Below, piece by piece: positions 43,119 to 50,264 of a DNA stretch of 64,000 nt. The stretch's first letter is position 1. Each line of letters starts with the position of its first letter. The notes under the pieces were generated by a model. That model saw only the letters and a program-made list of their open reading frames with translations, was not told where the DNA came from and searched no databases. The translations under genes and the position numbers were made by a program. The DNA is taken from the NCBI GenBank assembly GCA_028718185.1, contig JAQUMH010000004.1:74334-138333 (forward strand), written 5' to 3'. This DNA comes from Elusimicrobiota bacterium. Its GTDB lineage: Bacteria; Elusimicrobiota; UBA8919.

Positions 43119-43139
43119 TTACCTAATTAACTTTTTCAT
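43119..43139 (-). other. Leader mini-ORF (MKKLIR) between riboswitch and btuB
   Basis: ATG AAA AAG TTA ATT AGG TAA, six codons plus stop, with a near-perfect SD (GGAGG, 5 nt spacing). It stands 133 nt before btuB. Downstream are repeated AAATTAG words up to the btuB SD. A similar leader mini-ORF precedes the outer-membrane protein gene at 6694-8799. Translation is likely from the SD; function is unknown. Confidence 0.45.
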
Positions 43140-43190
43140 ACCCACCTCCCTTTCTCTCGAAGAGTTCCCCGATGTAACACCGGGTTTAAT

Positions 43191-43336
43191 GAACAAACAG
43201 GTTTCCTGACTCAGGTTCGTCTGAAATTTCGCCTTCCCATACCGATTTTTTGTCGGGATAGTGGCATTTATAAAACTTCATCCCCTTTACAGTAGCGGGA
43301 CTGTTCCCGATTTACACGGGATTCCCTGTTTTGTTC
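43191..43336 (-). ncRNA. Cobalamin riboswitch, canonical, upstream of btuB
   Basis: On the minus strand: closing stem GAACAAA(A)CAGG / CCTGTTTGTTC, core GGGAATCCCGTG...CAGTCCCGCTACTGTAA, then GGGAAGGCGAAA, and the B12 box GAGTCAGGAAACCTG. These match the class-I (AdoCbl) consensus. A GC-rich hairpin (43167-43184) follows without a U tract, so control may be translational. The 5' end overlaps the btuD stop codon, so btuB expression can be controlled separately from the btuFCD genes upstream. Confidence 0.93.
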
Positions 43337-44135
43337 ATGCCTGCTTGCCGGCAGGCAGGTTTGACACTAATACAACATACGGCTTTTTTGAAATAGGATT
43401 TTCTTTGACAACAACAATTGTATTATAAACATCTTCAATGAGTTTGTAGTTCAAGACACTTTCAGGTTTCCCGTCAGCAGAAACTCTGCCTTCTTTTATA
43501 AGAATTATACGATTACAATATTCAGACGCAAGATTTAAATCGTGCATTATTGATAATATTGTTATACCATTTGTATTCATATTCTTTAGTATGTCCATTA
43601 TTTCCACCTGATGTTTTATGTCCAAATGTGTTATCGGTTCATCCAAAAGCAGTATTTTTGGCTGTTGTGCGATAGCTTGTGCTAAAAAGACTCTTTGTCT
43701 TTCACCACCTGAAAGTTCGCTGATTTTTTTTTCTTTTAAAGATATTACATCAAATTCAACCATAGCTTTTTCTACTATTTCCATATCGCTGCTTCCTAAT
43801 TTCTCAAAACGTTTTAAATATGGAAATCTGCCCATGCAAACATATTCTTCTACGGTAAAAGGAAATATTACGTTTAAAAACTGGGGAAGCACCGCTACAC
43901 TTCTTGCAAGTTCACTAAAAGAGATTTCAGAAAGATTCTTTCCTTTTAATAATATTTCCCCTTTATAATGTCTTATTATTTTAGTGAGCGCTCTAAAAAG
44001 AGTTGTTTTCCCGGAGCCGTTAGGACCCAAAACCCCTATAAAATCACCGTCGTTCACAGAAAAAGACAGGTCTTTTATTATAGATTTGTCATCATAACCG
44101 CAAACAAGATTTTTTACTTCTAAAATATTTCCCAT
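43335..44135 (-). CDS. btuD: Cobalamin ABC transporter ATP-binding protein
   Basis: 266 residues of FecE/BtuD type. Walker A GVLGPNGSGKTTLFRALT (34-51), signature LSGGERQRVFLAQAIAQQP (about 138-156), Walker B ILLLDEPITHLD and the switch His in SIMHD. It energises vitamin B12 import with btuC and btuF encoded just upstream. The last residues LPAGKQA are encoded by the mini-palindrome at 43340-43359, so the C-terminus is an added tail. The gene overlaps btuC by 16 bp. Confidence 0.9.
   Translation of the reverse strand: MGNILEVKNLVCGYDDKSIIKDLSFSVNDGDFIGVLGPNGSGKTTLFRALTKIIRHYKGEILLKGKNLSEISFSELARSVAVLPQFLNVIFPFTVEEYVCMGRFPYLKRFEKLGSSDMEIVEKAMVEFDVISLKEKKISELSGGERQRVFLAQAIAQQPKILLLDEPITHLDIKHQVEIMDILKNMNTNGITILSIMHDLNLASEYCNRIILIKEGRVSADGKPESVLNYKLIEDVYNTIVVVKENPISKKPYVVLVSNLPAGKQA
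43340..43359. repeat. GC-rich mini-palindrome, copy 2, encoding the btuD C-terminus
   Basis: CCTGCTTGCCGGCAGGCAGG, the same family as 12741-12760. Read in frame it encodes L-P-A-G-K-Q-A just before the btuD stop, and its end is 4 bp from the riboswitch. Confidence 0.8.
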
Positions 44136-45118
44136 TTTTTTGCTCTTATTAAAACAATTAGAAAAAATAATCCGCCGACAATCCCCGTAATAACACCAAC
44201 AGGCAGTTCTACAGGTTTAATAATTGTCCTTGCAAAGGTATCACAAATAGTAAGAAATATTGCTCCGGAAAGAGCAGACACTGGAATTAAAACCTGGTGG
44301 TCCGGACCTACAATTTTTCTCGATAAATGAGGTATAATTAGCCCTACAAAACCTATTATGCCTGATACAGAAACACAAGCCCCGACTATAAGTGACGAAA
44401 ATACAAAAAATATCTTTTTGCTTTTCTCTACATTAACCCCTAAATGTGATGCTTTTTCTTCTCCTAAAGTCAAAATATTTAAATCGCGGCTGAACAATAA
44501 AAGTAATCCAATTCCAAAAAGAACTAAAATAGATACAATTTTTATAAGATTTGTATCTGCGGAAGATAAATCACCCATCAACCATAAAATAGTTCTATGA
44601 ATGTCAGTTGATTGAGATAATGCAAAAATGAAAAGCACTATAGAAGAAAAAAGAAAACTTAAAACTACTCCGCCCAAAATTAAGATAGGAACAGAAAATC
44701 GTTTTTTTGAAGCAATTATATAAATCAGGAAAACGGTCAATAAAGAACCTAAGAAAGCAGATAAAGGCAAATATAAAGCCCCATAATTAGCTAAACCGGT
44801 AGCAATCAGGATAGTTACACCCAATGATGCTCCACCTGATATTCCGAGCGTGTAAGGGTCAGCTAATGGATTCCTTAAGATTCCCTGAAACACACAACCG
44901 GTTGCAGCTAATCCTGCACCTACAACAATACACAAAATGATTCTTGGAAGACGCACCTGATATATAATTGTTTGAAGCAATGTATCGGTTGTTTTACCGT
45001 TTAAAACGGAAATTATATTACTTAATGAGATATTAGTCCCGCCAAATAGCAAAGAAAGAAAAGATACAAGTAATAGTAAAAGTATTAAACCTGAAATAGT
45101 TGCAGTTTTATTTTTCAT
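44120..45118 (-). CDS. btuC: Cobalamin ABC transporter permease (FecCD family)
   Basis: 332 residues, about ten membrane helices. IILCIVVGAGLAATGCVFQGILRNPLADPYTLGIS-type region (around 60-95) is the hallmark GCxxQ...NPLAxPxxLG segment, and IIGFVGLIIPHLSRKIVGPD (about 250-269) is the coupling-helix region. It forms the inner-membrane channel with BtuD. Overlaps btuF by 11 bp. Cobalamin specificity comes from context; iron-siderophore permeases look alike. Confidence 0.9.
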   Translation of the reverse strand: MKNKTATISGLILLLLLVSFLSLLFGGTNISLSNIISVLNGKTTDTLLQTIIYQVRLPRIILCIVVGAGLAATGCVFQGILRNPLADPYTLGISGGASLGVTILIATGLANYGALYLPLSAFLGSLLTVFLIYIIASKKRFSVPILILGGVVLSFLFSSIVLFIFALSQSTDIHRTILWLMGDLSSADTNLIKIVSILVLFGIGLLLLFSRDLNILTLGEEKASHLGVNVEKSKKIFFVFSSLIVGACVSVSGIIGFVGLIIPHLSRKIVGPDHQVLIPVSALSGAIFLTICDTFARTIIKPVELPVGVITGIVGGLFFLIVLIRAKKWEIF

Positions 45119-45929
45119 TTTTATTTTGTAGAAAATTACTGATTATTTTTAAAGATTCAAGGTATCTTATAGGCGTAGGCCTGCACAAGGTATTCGCATC
45201 AATTATATAAATCCTTTTATTTTTTACTGCATTTATACTTTTATATTTTTTCCAGAAATCGTTCTCATTTTCAGACTCTCCATGACCGCTAATCGCCAGG
45301 ATTATATCCGGGTTGCGTTCTATAATCGCTTCTATATTTACCCTGAAATATTCACTTGATGTATTTTCAAAAACATTTATTTCACCGGCAGTTTTTACAA
45401 TTTCATTTATGAATGTTTTATTTCCTACAGTTACTAAAGGGTCTATACCGATTTCAACAAAAATACTATGTTTTTTCTTTACTTTTTTCCTGATTTTATA
45501 AACTTCCTGCTGTACTCCGTTTAGAATATTATCTGCTTTCTTTTCCCTTCCTGTAATTTTTGCAATTTGGACAAATTGTTCGCATATTTGTGTAAAATTT
45601 ATCGGTTCTATAAAAGCAAAAACATTTATGCCGAATTTTTTTAACTTATTTACAACATCCGGCTGTATATTGCTTGCCAAAACAATATCCGGCTTAAGAG
45701 ATAATATCTTTTCTAAATTAGGTTCCATGTATGTCCCGATTTTTTCTTTCTTTTTTGCTGCTTCAGGGTAATCGCAAAAAGTTGTAACCCCGACTATTTC
45801 ATCTTCGACATTCAAAAGATAAAGCTGCTCGGTAATTGACGGCAAAAGAGAAATTATTCTCTTCGGCATTTCAGCAGCAAAAGTAGTGTTTGTTAAAAAT
45901 AAAAAGAAAAAAATAGTTTTTAGCATCAT
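45108..45929 (-). CDS. btuF: Periplasmic cobalamin-binding protein
   Basis: 273 residues from ATG 45929, which gives the signal peptide MMLKTIFFFLFLTNTTFAAE; the ATG at 45953 overlaps the cobS stop but would put a charged extension before the signal. The mature protein has the PBP-like (class III) fold: RIISLLPSITEQLYLLNVEDE, VGVTTFCDYPE and KPDIVLASN. It passes cobamide from BtuB to BtuCD. It is last of the inner-membrane uptake genes after cobS. Confidence 0.88.
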   Translation of the reverse strand: MMLKTIFFFLFLTNTTFAAEMPKRIISLLPSITEQLYLLNVEDEIVGVTTFCDYPEAAKKKEKIGTYMEPNLEKILSLKPDIVLASNIQPDVVNKLKKFGINVFAFIEPINFTQICEQFVQIAKITGREKKADNILNGVQQEVYKIRKKVKKKHSIFVEIGIDPLVTVGNKTFINEIVKTAGEINVFENTSSEYFRVNIEAIIERNPDIILAISGHGESENENDFWKKYKSINAVKNKRIYIIDANTLCRPTPIRYLESLKIISNFLQNKNEK

Positions 45930-45949
45930 TTTATAACTCTCTTTGAGCG

Positions 45950-46675
45950 TCATATAAGTACAATAATTAAAAACAATGAAATAACTTCGGATATTTCATT
46001 TATAAACCCCAGATTATCTCCGGTAATTCCACCGATTTTATGTTCAAATAATTTTGTTATAAGCAAAGTAGTCAATACTATTACAATTAACACTAACAAT
46101 CCTGTGGTTTTAAAACATAAGAAAACTAATAATAACGCCAAAATACTTGCAATTAAGCAATCTGTTAGTTTAGATGAATTTATAAACATCTTTCCTAACC
46201 CTTCTTTTACAGGTTTTGAGATAATTATAGGAAGAACCATAGAAAATCTTGAGACAACTGACATTAGAATTAATGATTTGAAAACATGTTCTTGAGGCAG
46301 TGAATAAATAAAACAAAATTTAGTCAGAACAAGTAAAACTATTCCTACCATTCCAATACTACCGATATGCACATCATCCATTATCCTGATAATTTCATAT
46401 TTATTTTTCCCGCCATAAAGACCGTCAATCGTATCAGCAAAACCATCAATATGTATCCCACCTGATATAACAGTTAATGTTATTAAAACAAACAAATCCG
46501 TTATAAGCTTTGGCATGAATTTCGAGAAAACAATATTTACTCCAATTAAAATAAAACCAATCAGCAACCCCACAACAGGAAAGAATATTACAGGGTGTTT
46601 CAATTCCTGTAAATATTTTTTAGGTACAGGTATAATTGTTAATAAACCAATTGCTGAAAAGAAATTTTTAATCAT
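45950..46675 (-). CDS. cobS: Adenosylcobinamide-GDP ribazoletransferase (cobalamin synthase)
   Basis: 241 residues from ATG 46675. Integral membrane; IKNFFSAIGLLTIIPVPKKYL N-terminus, then GGIHIDGFADTIDGLYGGKN (about 73-92), with the Mg-binding D-G-F-A-D-T-x-D-G signature, and RIMDDVHIGSIGMVGIVLL. It joins the lower ligand riboside to adenosylcobinamide-GDP. An in-frame start at 46750 lies inside cobT and is rejected. The gene begins 4 bp before the cobT stop. Confidence 0.93.
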   Translation of the reverse strand: MIKNFFSAIGLLTIIPVPKKYLQELKHPVIFFPVVGLLIGFILIGVNIVFSKFMPKLITDLFVLITLTVISGGIHIDGFADTIDGLYGGKNKYEIIRIMDDVHIGSIGMVGIVLLVLTKFCFIYSLPQEHVFKSLILMSVVSRFSMVLPIIISKPVKEGLGKMFINSSKLTDCLIASILALLLVFLCFKTTGLLVLIVIVLTTLLITKLFEHKIGGITGDNLGFINEISEVISLFLIIVLI

Positions 46676-46679
46676 AACA

Positions 46680-47747
46680 TCATTCCATTTTTTTGCTGAC
46701 TTCTGCCGAATCAAAAGTCGCCATTTGTGTGAGTATTTTGCAGCTTGCATCTACTATATTTATCGCTAACGCTGCTCCGGTTCCTTCACCAAGACGAAGA
46801 TTTAGATTTAAAATAGGTTTTAATCCAAGATGATTCAGAATAACAATATGTCCCTGTTCAACCGAACAGTGAGAAGCAATCAAATACTCCCTGGTTGTTG
46901 GCTGCATAGCACAAGCCAGAAGAGCTGCTGCTCCTGAAATAAATCCGTCAATAACAACAGGAATTTTATTTGCAGCACCGGCAAGAATTATTCCAGCAAG
47001 CCCGCCAATTTCAAAACCACCGACTTTAGAAAGAACATCAATCCCGCTTTTGCTATTCGGTTTATTCAATGCAATAGCTTTTTTTATTGTTTCAATTTTG
47101 CTCCCTAATGTTTTATCATCAATTCCGGTTCCTCTCCCTGTAACTTTTTCAACTTCAACATTACATATTAGTGAAGTTATTGCAGAAGATGAGGTCGTAT
47201 TGCCAATCCCCATATCACCCGTGCCTATGATATCAATTCCATTTTTCAGTTCCTCTTCAACAAGTTCTATTCCCATTTCAATAGATTTTATTGCTTCGTC
47301 TTCCGTCATTGCAGGACCCTTTGCAAAATTTTTAGTTCCTTTTGCTATTTTTTTATTCCAAAATCCTGAATCCTTAATTTTCAATTCTTCCGCTACCCCT
47401 AAATCAGCAACAATGACTTTTGCGCCTATATGTCTTGCTAAAACATTAATTCCGGCGCCGCCACGGATAAAATTATAAACCATTTGTGCTGTTACTTCTT
47501 TTGGATAACAGGACACACATTCATCCACAACCCCATGGTCAGCTGCCAGTGTAAATATTACCTTTTTTTTTAATTCCGGCGATTCTTTCTTTGTAATTGC
47601 AACAACCTGTTTTGCAAGTTCTTCCAATCTCCCTAAAGAACCCAATGGTTTCGTTAAATTATCAAGCCGTTTTTGTGTATGTTTTAAAAGAATTTCATCA
47701 AGTGGTTTGATGTTTTCAACAGTAGTCACAATTTTTTTACCTAACAT
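46680..47747 (-). CDS. cobT: Nicotinate-nucleotide--dimethylbenzimidazole phosphoribosyltransferase
   Basis: 355 residues. It activates the lower-ligand base to its alpha-riboside phosphate. KPLGSLGRLEELAKQ (33-47), AADHGVVDECVSCYPKEVTAQM (about 68-89, split by the conserved P-K-E-V-T), GDMGIGNTTSSSAI, and DGFISGAAALLA, EGTGAALAI near the end contain the catalytic Glu. SD AGGAGGG. It is followed by cobS and preceded, over a palindromic repeat, by cobU. Confidence 0.95.
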   Translation of the reverse strand: MLGKKIVTTVENIKPLDEILLKHTQKRLDNLTKPLGSLGRLEELAKQVVAITKKESPELKKKVIFTLAADHGVVDECVSCYPKEVTAQMVYNFIRGGAGINVLARHIGAKVIVADLGVAEELKIKDSGFWNKKIAKGTKNFAKGPAMTEDEAIKSIEMGIELVEEELKNGIDIIGTGDMGIGNTTSSSAITSLICNVEVEKVTGRGTGIDDKTLGSKIETIKKAIALNKPNSKSGIDVLSKVGGFEIGGLAGIILAGAANKIPVVIDGFISGAAALLACAMQPTTREYLIASHCSVEQGHIVILNHLGLKPILNLNLRLGEGTGAALAINIVDASCKILTQMATFDSAEVSKKME

Positions 47748-47804
47748 TTATCCCTCCTAAATTATATTCGATAATTTCATAATTAGCATAGTATTGAAAA
47801 ATAT

Positions 47805-47936
47805 AGTTTTTTACGATTTAGAGACATTTAGGTGAATAAACCGTTAAAAAATTTCAATGTTTGAACGAACGAAGTGAGAGAGTTTTGAAATTTTAGGTTT
47901 ATGCACCGTTAAAAATGTCTCGTTTAGTGAAAAACT
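47805..47936. repeat. Long palindromic element, copy 2 (CGTTTAGTGAAAAA family)
   Basis: The gap 47748-48004 holds a long dyad: AGTTTTT...AAAAACT, GAGACATTT...AAATGTCTC, GGTGAATAAACC...GGTTTATGCACC and AAATTTCAA...TTGAAATTT are nested. The right end CGTTTAGTGAAAAA and the left TTTTT-ACGAT-TAGA pattern match the element at 23965-24074, so the two belong to one family. Remaining gap: no feature seen. Confidence 0.75.
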
Positions 47937-48004
47937 AGATTTTTTAAACTATTTTTTACAATGCAAGCAACTATCCTTTCCGCCGCTCCATGAAGATATT
48001 ACTT

Positions 48005-48517
48005 TCATATTTTTTTAATTGTCATAGGAATTCCTGCTATTAAAAAATAAACTTCATCTGCATATTCAGCCACAACCTGATTTACCCTGCCTAAAATATC
48101 TCTAAAATCTCTTGCAAGCTTATTTTTGGGAACTATTCCCATTCCTACTTCATTTGAAACAATAATCATATTTTTGTTTTTGCTTTTAAATTCGCTAAGA
48201 AATCTTCTGACATTATCAACAATTTTTTCTTCAGTTTTCTTGTATAACATACAATTCGAAACAAAAATTGTAAGACAATCAATAATTGCAGTATCAAAAT
48301 CCTTTTTATAAATATCTGAAAGATTATCTTTGATTTCAATCGTTTTGAAACTTTTAGGTCTGGATTTTTTATGCTTCTCTATTCTTATTTTCATTTCATT
48401 ATCAAAGGGCATAGCAGTTGCAACAAATATTACATTTTTTTTCTTTTTGGCAAGTTCAATGGCGTATGAACTTTTCCCGCTTCTTACACCGCCTAAAATA
48501 AATGTTATTTTTCCCAT
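48005..48517 (-). CDS. cobU: Adenosylcobinamide kinase / guanylyltransferase
   Basis: 170 residues from ATG 48517, one base beyond the cobO stop. P-loop FILGGVRSGKSSYAIELA (6-23), VATAMPFDNEMKIRIEKHKK with the guanylyl-accepting His, and IVSNEVGMGIVPKNKLARDF (about 118-137) are characteristic. It phosphorylates adenosylcobinamide and converts it to the GDP form used by CobS. Confidence 0.94.
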   Translation of the reverse strand: MGKITFILGGVRSGKSSYAIELAKKKKNVIFVATAMPFDNEMKIRIEKHKKSRPKSFKTIEIKDNLSDIYKKDFDTAIIDCLTIFVSNCMLYKKTEEKIVDNVRRFLSEFKSKNKNMIIVSNEVGMGIVPKNKLARDFRDILGRVNQVVAEYADEVYFLIAGIPMTIKKI

Positions 48518-48518
48518 T

Positions 48519-49031
48519 TTAAAACTCAATCCCTTTACGTGATTTTATTCCTTTATAATACGGATGTTTTACAAGCCGCATATCTGTTACTAAATCAGCT
48601 AATTTAAGTATTTTCTTATGAGCACTTCTTCCCGTAATAACTATTTCCATGGTTTTTGGTCTTTTTTTAAGCAGATTGACTATCTTTTCAACATCAACAA
48701 AACCGTCATGAATAACAACATTTAACTCATCAAGAATCAATAAATCATATTTATTTTCTTTAAATATCTTTTCAATCAAACCAGTAATTTCTGAACATTC
48801 ATTTTTAATATCTTTTATTTTTATATTTTTATAAAAACACGGATGCTTTTGTGCAAACGAATAAAAATTTATTTTTTTTAGTTTTGATAAAACATTTTGT
48901 TCTCCATAAAAATTTTTATCTTTAAAAAACTGGATTATGCACACTTTCATACCGTGTCCTAAAGTTCTTATAGACAGACCAATAGCAGCTGTTGTTTTCC
49001 CTTTGCCATTACCTGTATAAACTTGTATCAT
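48519..49031 (-). CDS. cobO: Corrinoid adenosyltransferase (CobA/CobO type)
   Basis: 170 residues. IQVYTGNGKGKTTAAIGLSI (2-21) is the ATP-binding P-loop, LLILDELNVVIHDGFVD (about 98-114) the Walker B region, and VVITGRSAHKKILKLADLVT the closing part. It transfers the adenosyl group to Co(I) corrinoids. First gene of the salvage operon, read through the riboswitch-terminator leader. With cobU, cobT and cobS the salvage of cobinamide is complete, while corrin-ring synthesis genes are absent here. Confidence 0.94.
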   Translation of the reverse strand: MIQVYTGNGKGKTTAAIGLSIRTLGHGMKVCIIQFFKDKNFYGEQNVLSKLKKINFYSFAQKHPCFYKNIKIKDIKNECSEITGLIEKIFKENKYDLLILDELNVVIHDGFVDVEKIVNLLKKRPKTMEIVITGRSAHKKILKLADLVTDMRLVKHPYYKGIKSRKGIEF

Positions 49032-49056
49032 ATGTATTATTTCCCCTATTTACTTT

Positions 49057-49114
49057 TGTAGTTGCAGACCCTCGGTCTGCCAACATTATGGCACCGCAAG
49101 GCGGTGCGACTACA
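49057..49114. repeat. GTAG...CTAC intergenic repeat with internal hairpins
   Basis: TGTAGTTGCAGACC to GCGACTACA: outer arms GTAGT/ACTAC with two inner hairpins (GCAGACCCTCGGTCTGC; GCACCGCAAGGCGGTGC). A relative with GCAAAGCTTCGCTTTGC is at 60664-60726. It stands between the riboswitch terminator and cobO. Confidence 0.7.
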
Positions 49115-49131
49115 ATTATGAGACTTGCCAC

Positions 49132-49162
49132 AAAAAAAAACCTAACTCCAGAAAGAGTCAGG
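49132..49162 (-). terminator. Riboswitch expression-platform terminator
   Basis: Minus strand: CCTGACTC (49162-49155), 6-nt loop, GAGTTAGG (49148-49141) with one G-U pair, then nine U residues (49140-49132). A preceding AGGT...ACCT pairing overlaps the first arm and could act as antiterminator. It sits 35 nt after the aptamer. Confidence 0.88.
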
Positions 49163-49196
49163 TAATTTAAACCACCTTTTTCCCCTCGGAATTTTC

Positions 49197-49283
49197 ATAA
49201 CTGATAGACCGGGCTTTACCGTTGCGGGGCAGCTTCCGAATTCCTACCTAACAGCAGGCAGGTCACGGAATTCCTTCAGTTAT
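49197..49283 (-). ncRNA. Variant cobalamin riboswitch upstream of cobO
   Basis: Minus-strand aptamer closed by an 8-bp stem ATAACTGA/TCAGTTAT (49283-49276, 49204-49197). Core: GGAATTCCGTGAC...GAATTCGGAAGCTGCCCCGCAACGGTAA, which matches the cobalamin-aptamer C-U-G-x-C-C-C-G-C-A-A-C-x-G-U-A segment. The B12 box (GxCAGGAxACC) of the copy at 43 kb is missing, so it is a truncated or variant class. An arm is formed by a mini-palindrome insertion (49243-49262). Followed by a terminator, so ligand binding probably attenuates transcription. Confidence 0.8.
49243..49262. repeat. GC-rich mini-palindrome, copy 3, inside the riboswitch
   Basis: CCTACCTAACAGCAGGCAGG, three to four substitutions from 12741-12760, forms the outer part of a peripheral stem of the variant riboswitch. 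Confidence 0.6.
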
Positions 49284-49297
49284 AAGTCTTAATTGAT

Positions 49298-49325
49298 ATT
49301 ATATAAAAATTAAATAATTAGTCAA
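49298..49325 (-). promoter_or_regulatory. Promoter of the cobO salvage operon leader
   Basis: TTGACT (49320-49325), 16-nt spacer, TATAAT (49298-49303) on the minus strand. Predicted start near 49290, just before the riboswitch closing stem. Two bases of the -35 spacing are less than ideal. Confidence 0.75.
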
Positions 49326-49336
49326 GAAAAAAAATA

Positions 49337-50191
49337 TTAGTTATTTTTTAAATTGCCATTTTGAAGTTTTTTCAACTTAGCAACAGTTGTATATGGAACT
49401 TTCACTGTTCCTATTATTGAAGCAACTCCTTCCATAGCACCATGACAATCAGAACCACCGGTTGCTACTAATCCAAGTTTATCTGCTATATTTTTTAACT
49501 TTTTAGTCTCGCTTGAAGAAAGTTTAGTATGCCAGACCTCTATACCCTTTAAACCTGATTTAACAAGTGGCGGAATAATATTAATTTCAATGTCTTTAAA
49601 ATGCGGGTGCGCAAGCACAGGAATACCCCCAACCTGCAAAATCAGCTTTATAGCTTCATCCGACGATAAACAATATTTTTTAACATACGCAGGTTTACCG
49701 ACAGCTAGATACTTCCAGAACGCTTCAGATATATTTGAAACAATTTTATTTTCGACTAAAGCTTTTGCAAAATGCAGACGACCAATAACGCCTAAACCTG
49801 CAATTCCAAATAACCTTTTTTCATCAATAACAACTCCAAGATTTTTAAACTTATCCAATATTTGATATGCCCTTTCTTTTCTTGCTTCACGGAATGTTTT
49901 TAGTCTCTCTTGCAAAAACGAATCTTTCCAATTAATAAAATAACCCAATATATGCATTTCCTGTTCTTTATTATTTTCTATTTCAACAGAAAGTTCAATA
50001 CCGGGAATCACTTCAACTTCTCTTTTTAAACCCTCGTCTATCGCTATTTGCACACCATCGGTTGTATCATGGTCTGTTATACTTATGGCAGCAATTTTAA
50101 ATTCCTGTGCATATCTAACACTTTCATCCGGAGATAATGTTCCATCTGAATATTTTGTATGAACATGTAAATCAGCAAAAAGGTTATCCAT
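49337..50191 (-). CDS. PHP-domain phosphoesterase of the RNase AM/YciV type
   Basis: 284 residues. Metal ligands in order: DLHVHTKYSDG (7-17), ITDHDTTDG (about 38-46), PGIELSVE (62-69), VLAHPHF (about 193-199) and GGSDCHG (about 245-251). Between them is the AMP-like insert of YciV (LRTFREARKERAYQ-type helix near 108). E. coli YciV (RNase AM) trims 5' ends of rRNA and hydrolyses 3',5'-bisphosphonucleotides. Assignment to that activity is by similarity. Directly downstream of the cobalamin promoter region but not part of that unit. Confidence 0.85.
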   Translation of the reverse strand: MDNLFADLHVHTKYSDGTLSPDESVRYAQEFKIAAISITDHDTTDGVQIAIDEGLKREVEVIPGIELSVEIENNKEQEMHILGYFINWKDSFLQERLKTFREARKERAYQILDKFKNLGVVIDEKRLFGIAGLGVIGRLHFAKALVENKIVSNISEAFWKYLAVGKPAYVKKYCLSSDEAIKLILQVGGIPVLAHPHFKDIEINIIPPLVKSGLKGIEVWHTKLSSSETKKLKNIADKLGLVATGGSDCHGAMEGVASIIGTVKVPYTTVAKLKKLQNGNLKNN

Positions 50192-50200
50192 AATAAAAAA

Positions 50201-50260
50201 AACGCGAATGTTCGCTGAATTAACGCGAATAAACGCGAATCATGTTAATGTTTATTCGCC
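50201..50260. repeat. CGCGAAT variant of the intergenic repeat
   Basis: Direct repeats AACGCGAAT, AACGCGAATAAACGCGAAT and a reverse TTATTCGCC at the right end. It fills the gap between PhoH and the PHP gene and resembles the CACGAAT elements at 14.6 and 37.9 kb. Confidence 0.6.
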
Positions 50261-50264
50261 TATA

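Noticed and set aside
43167-43184. GC hairpin after the btuB riboswitch as a transcription terminator
   Set aside because: Good stem but no U run on the minus strand; it is followed by purine-rich SD-like sequence.
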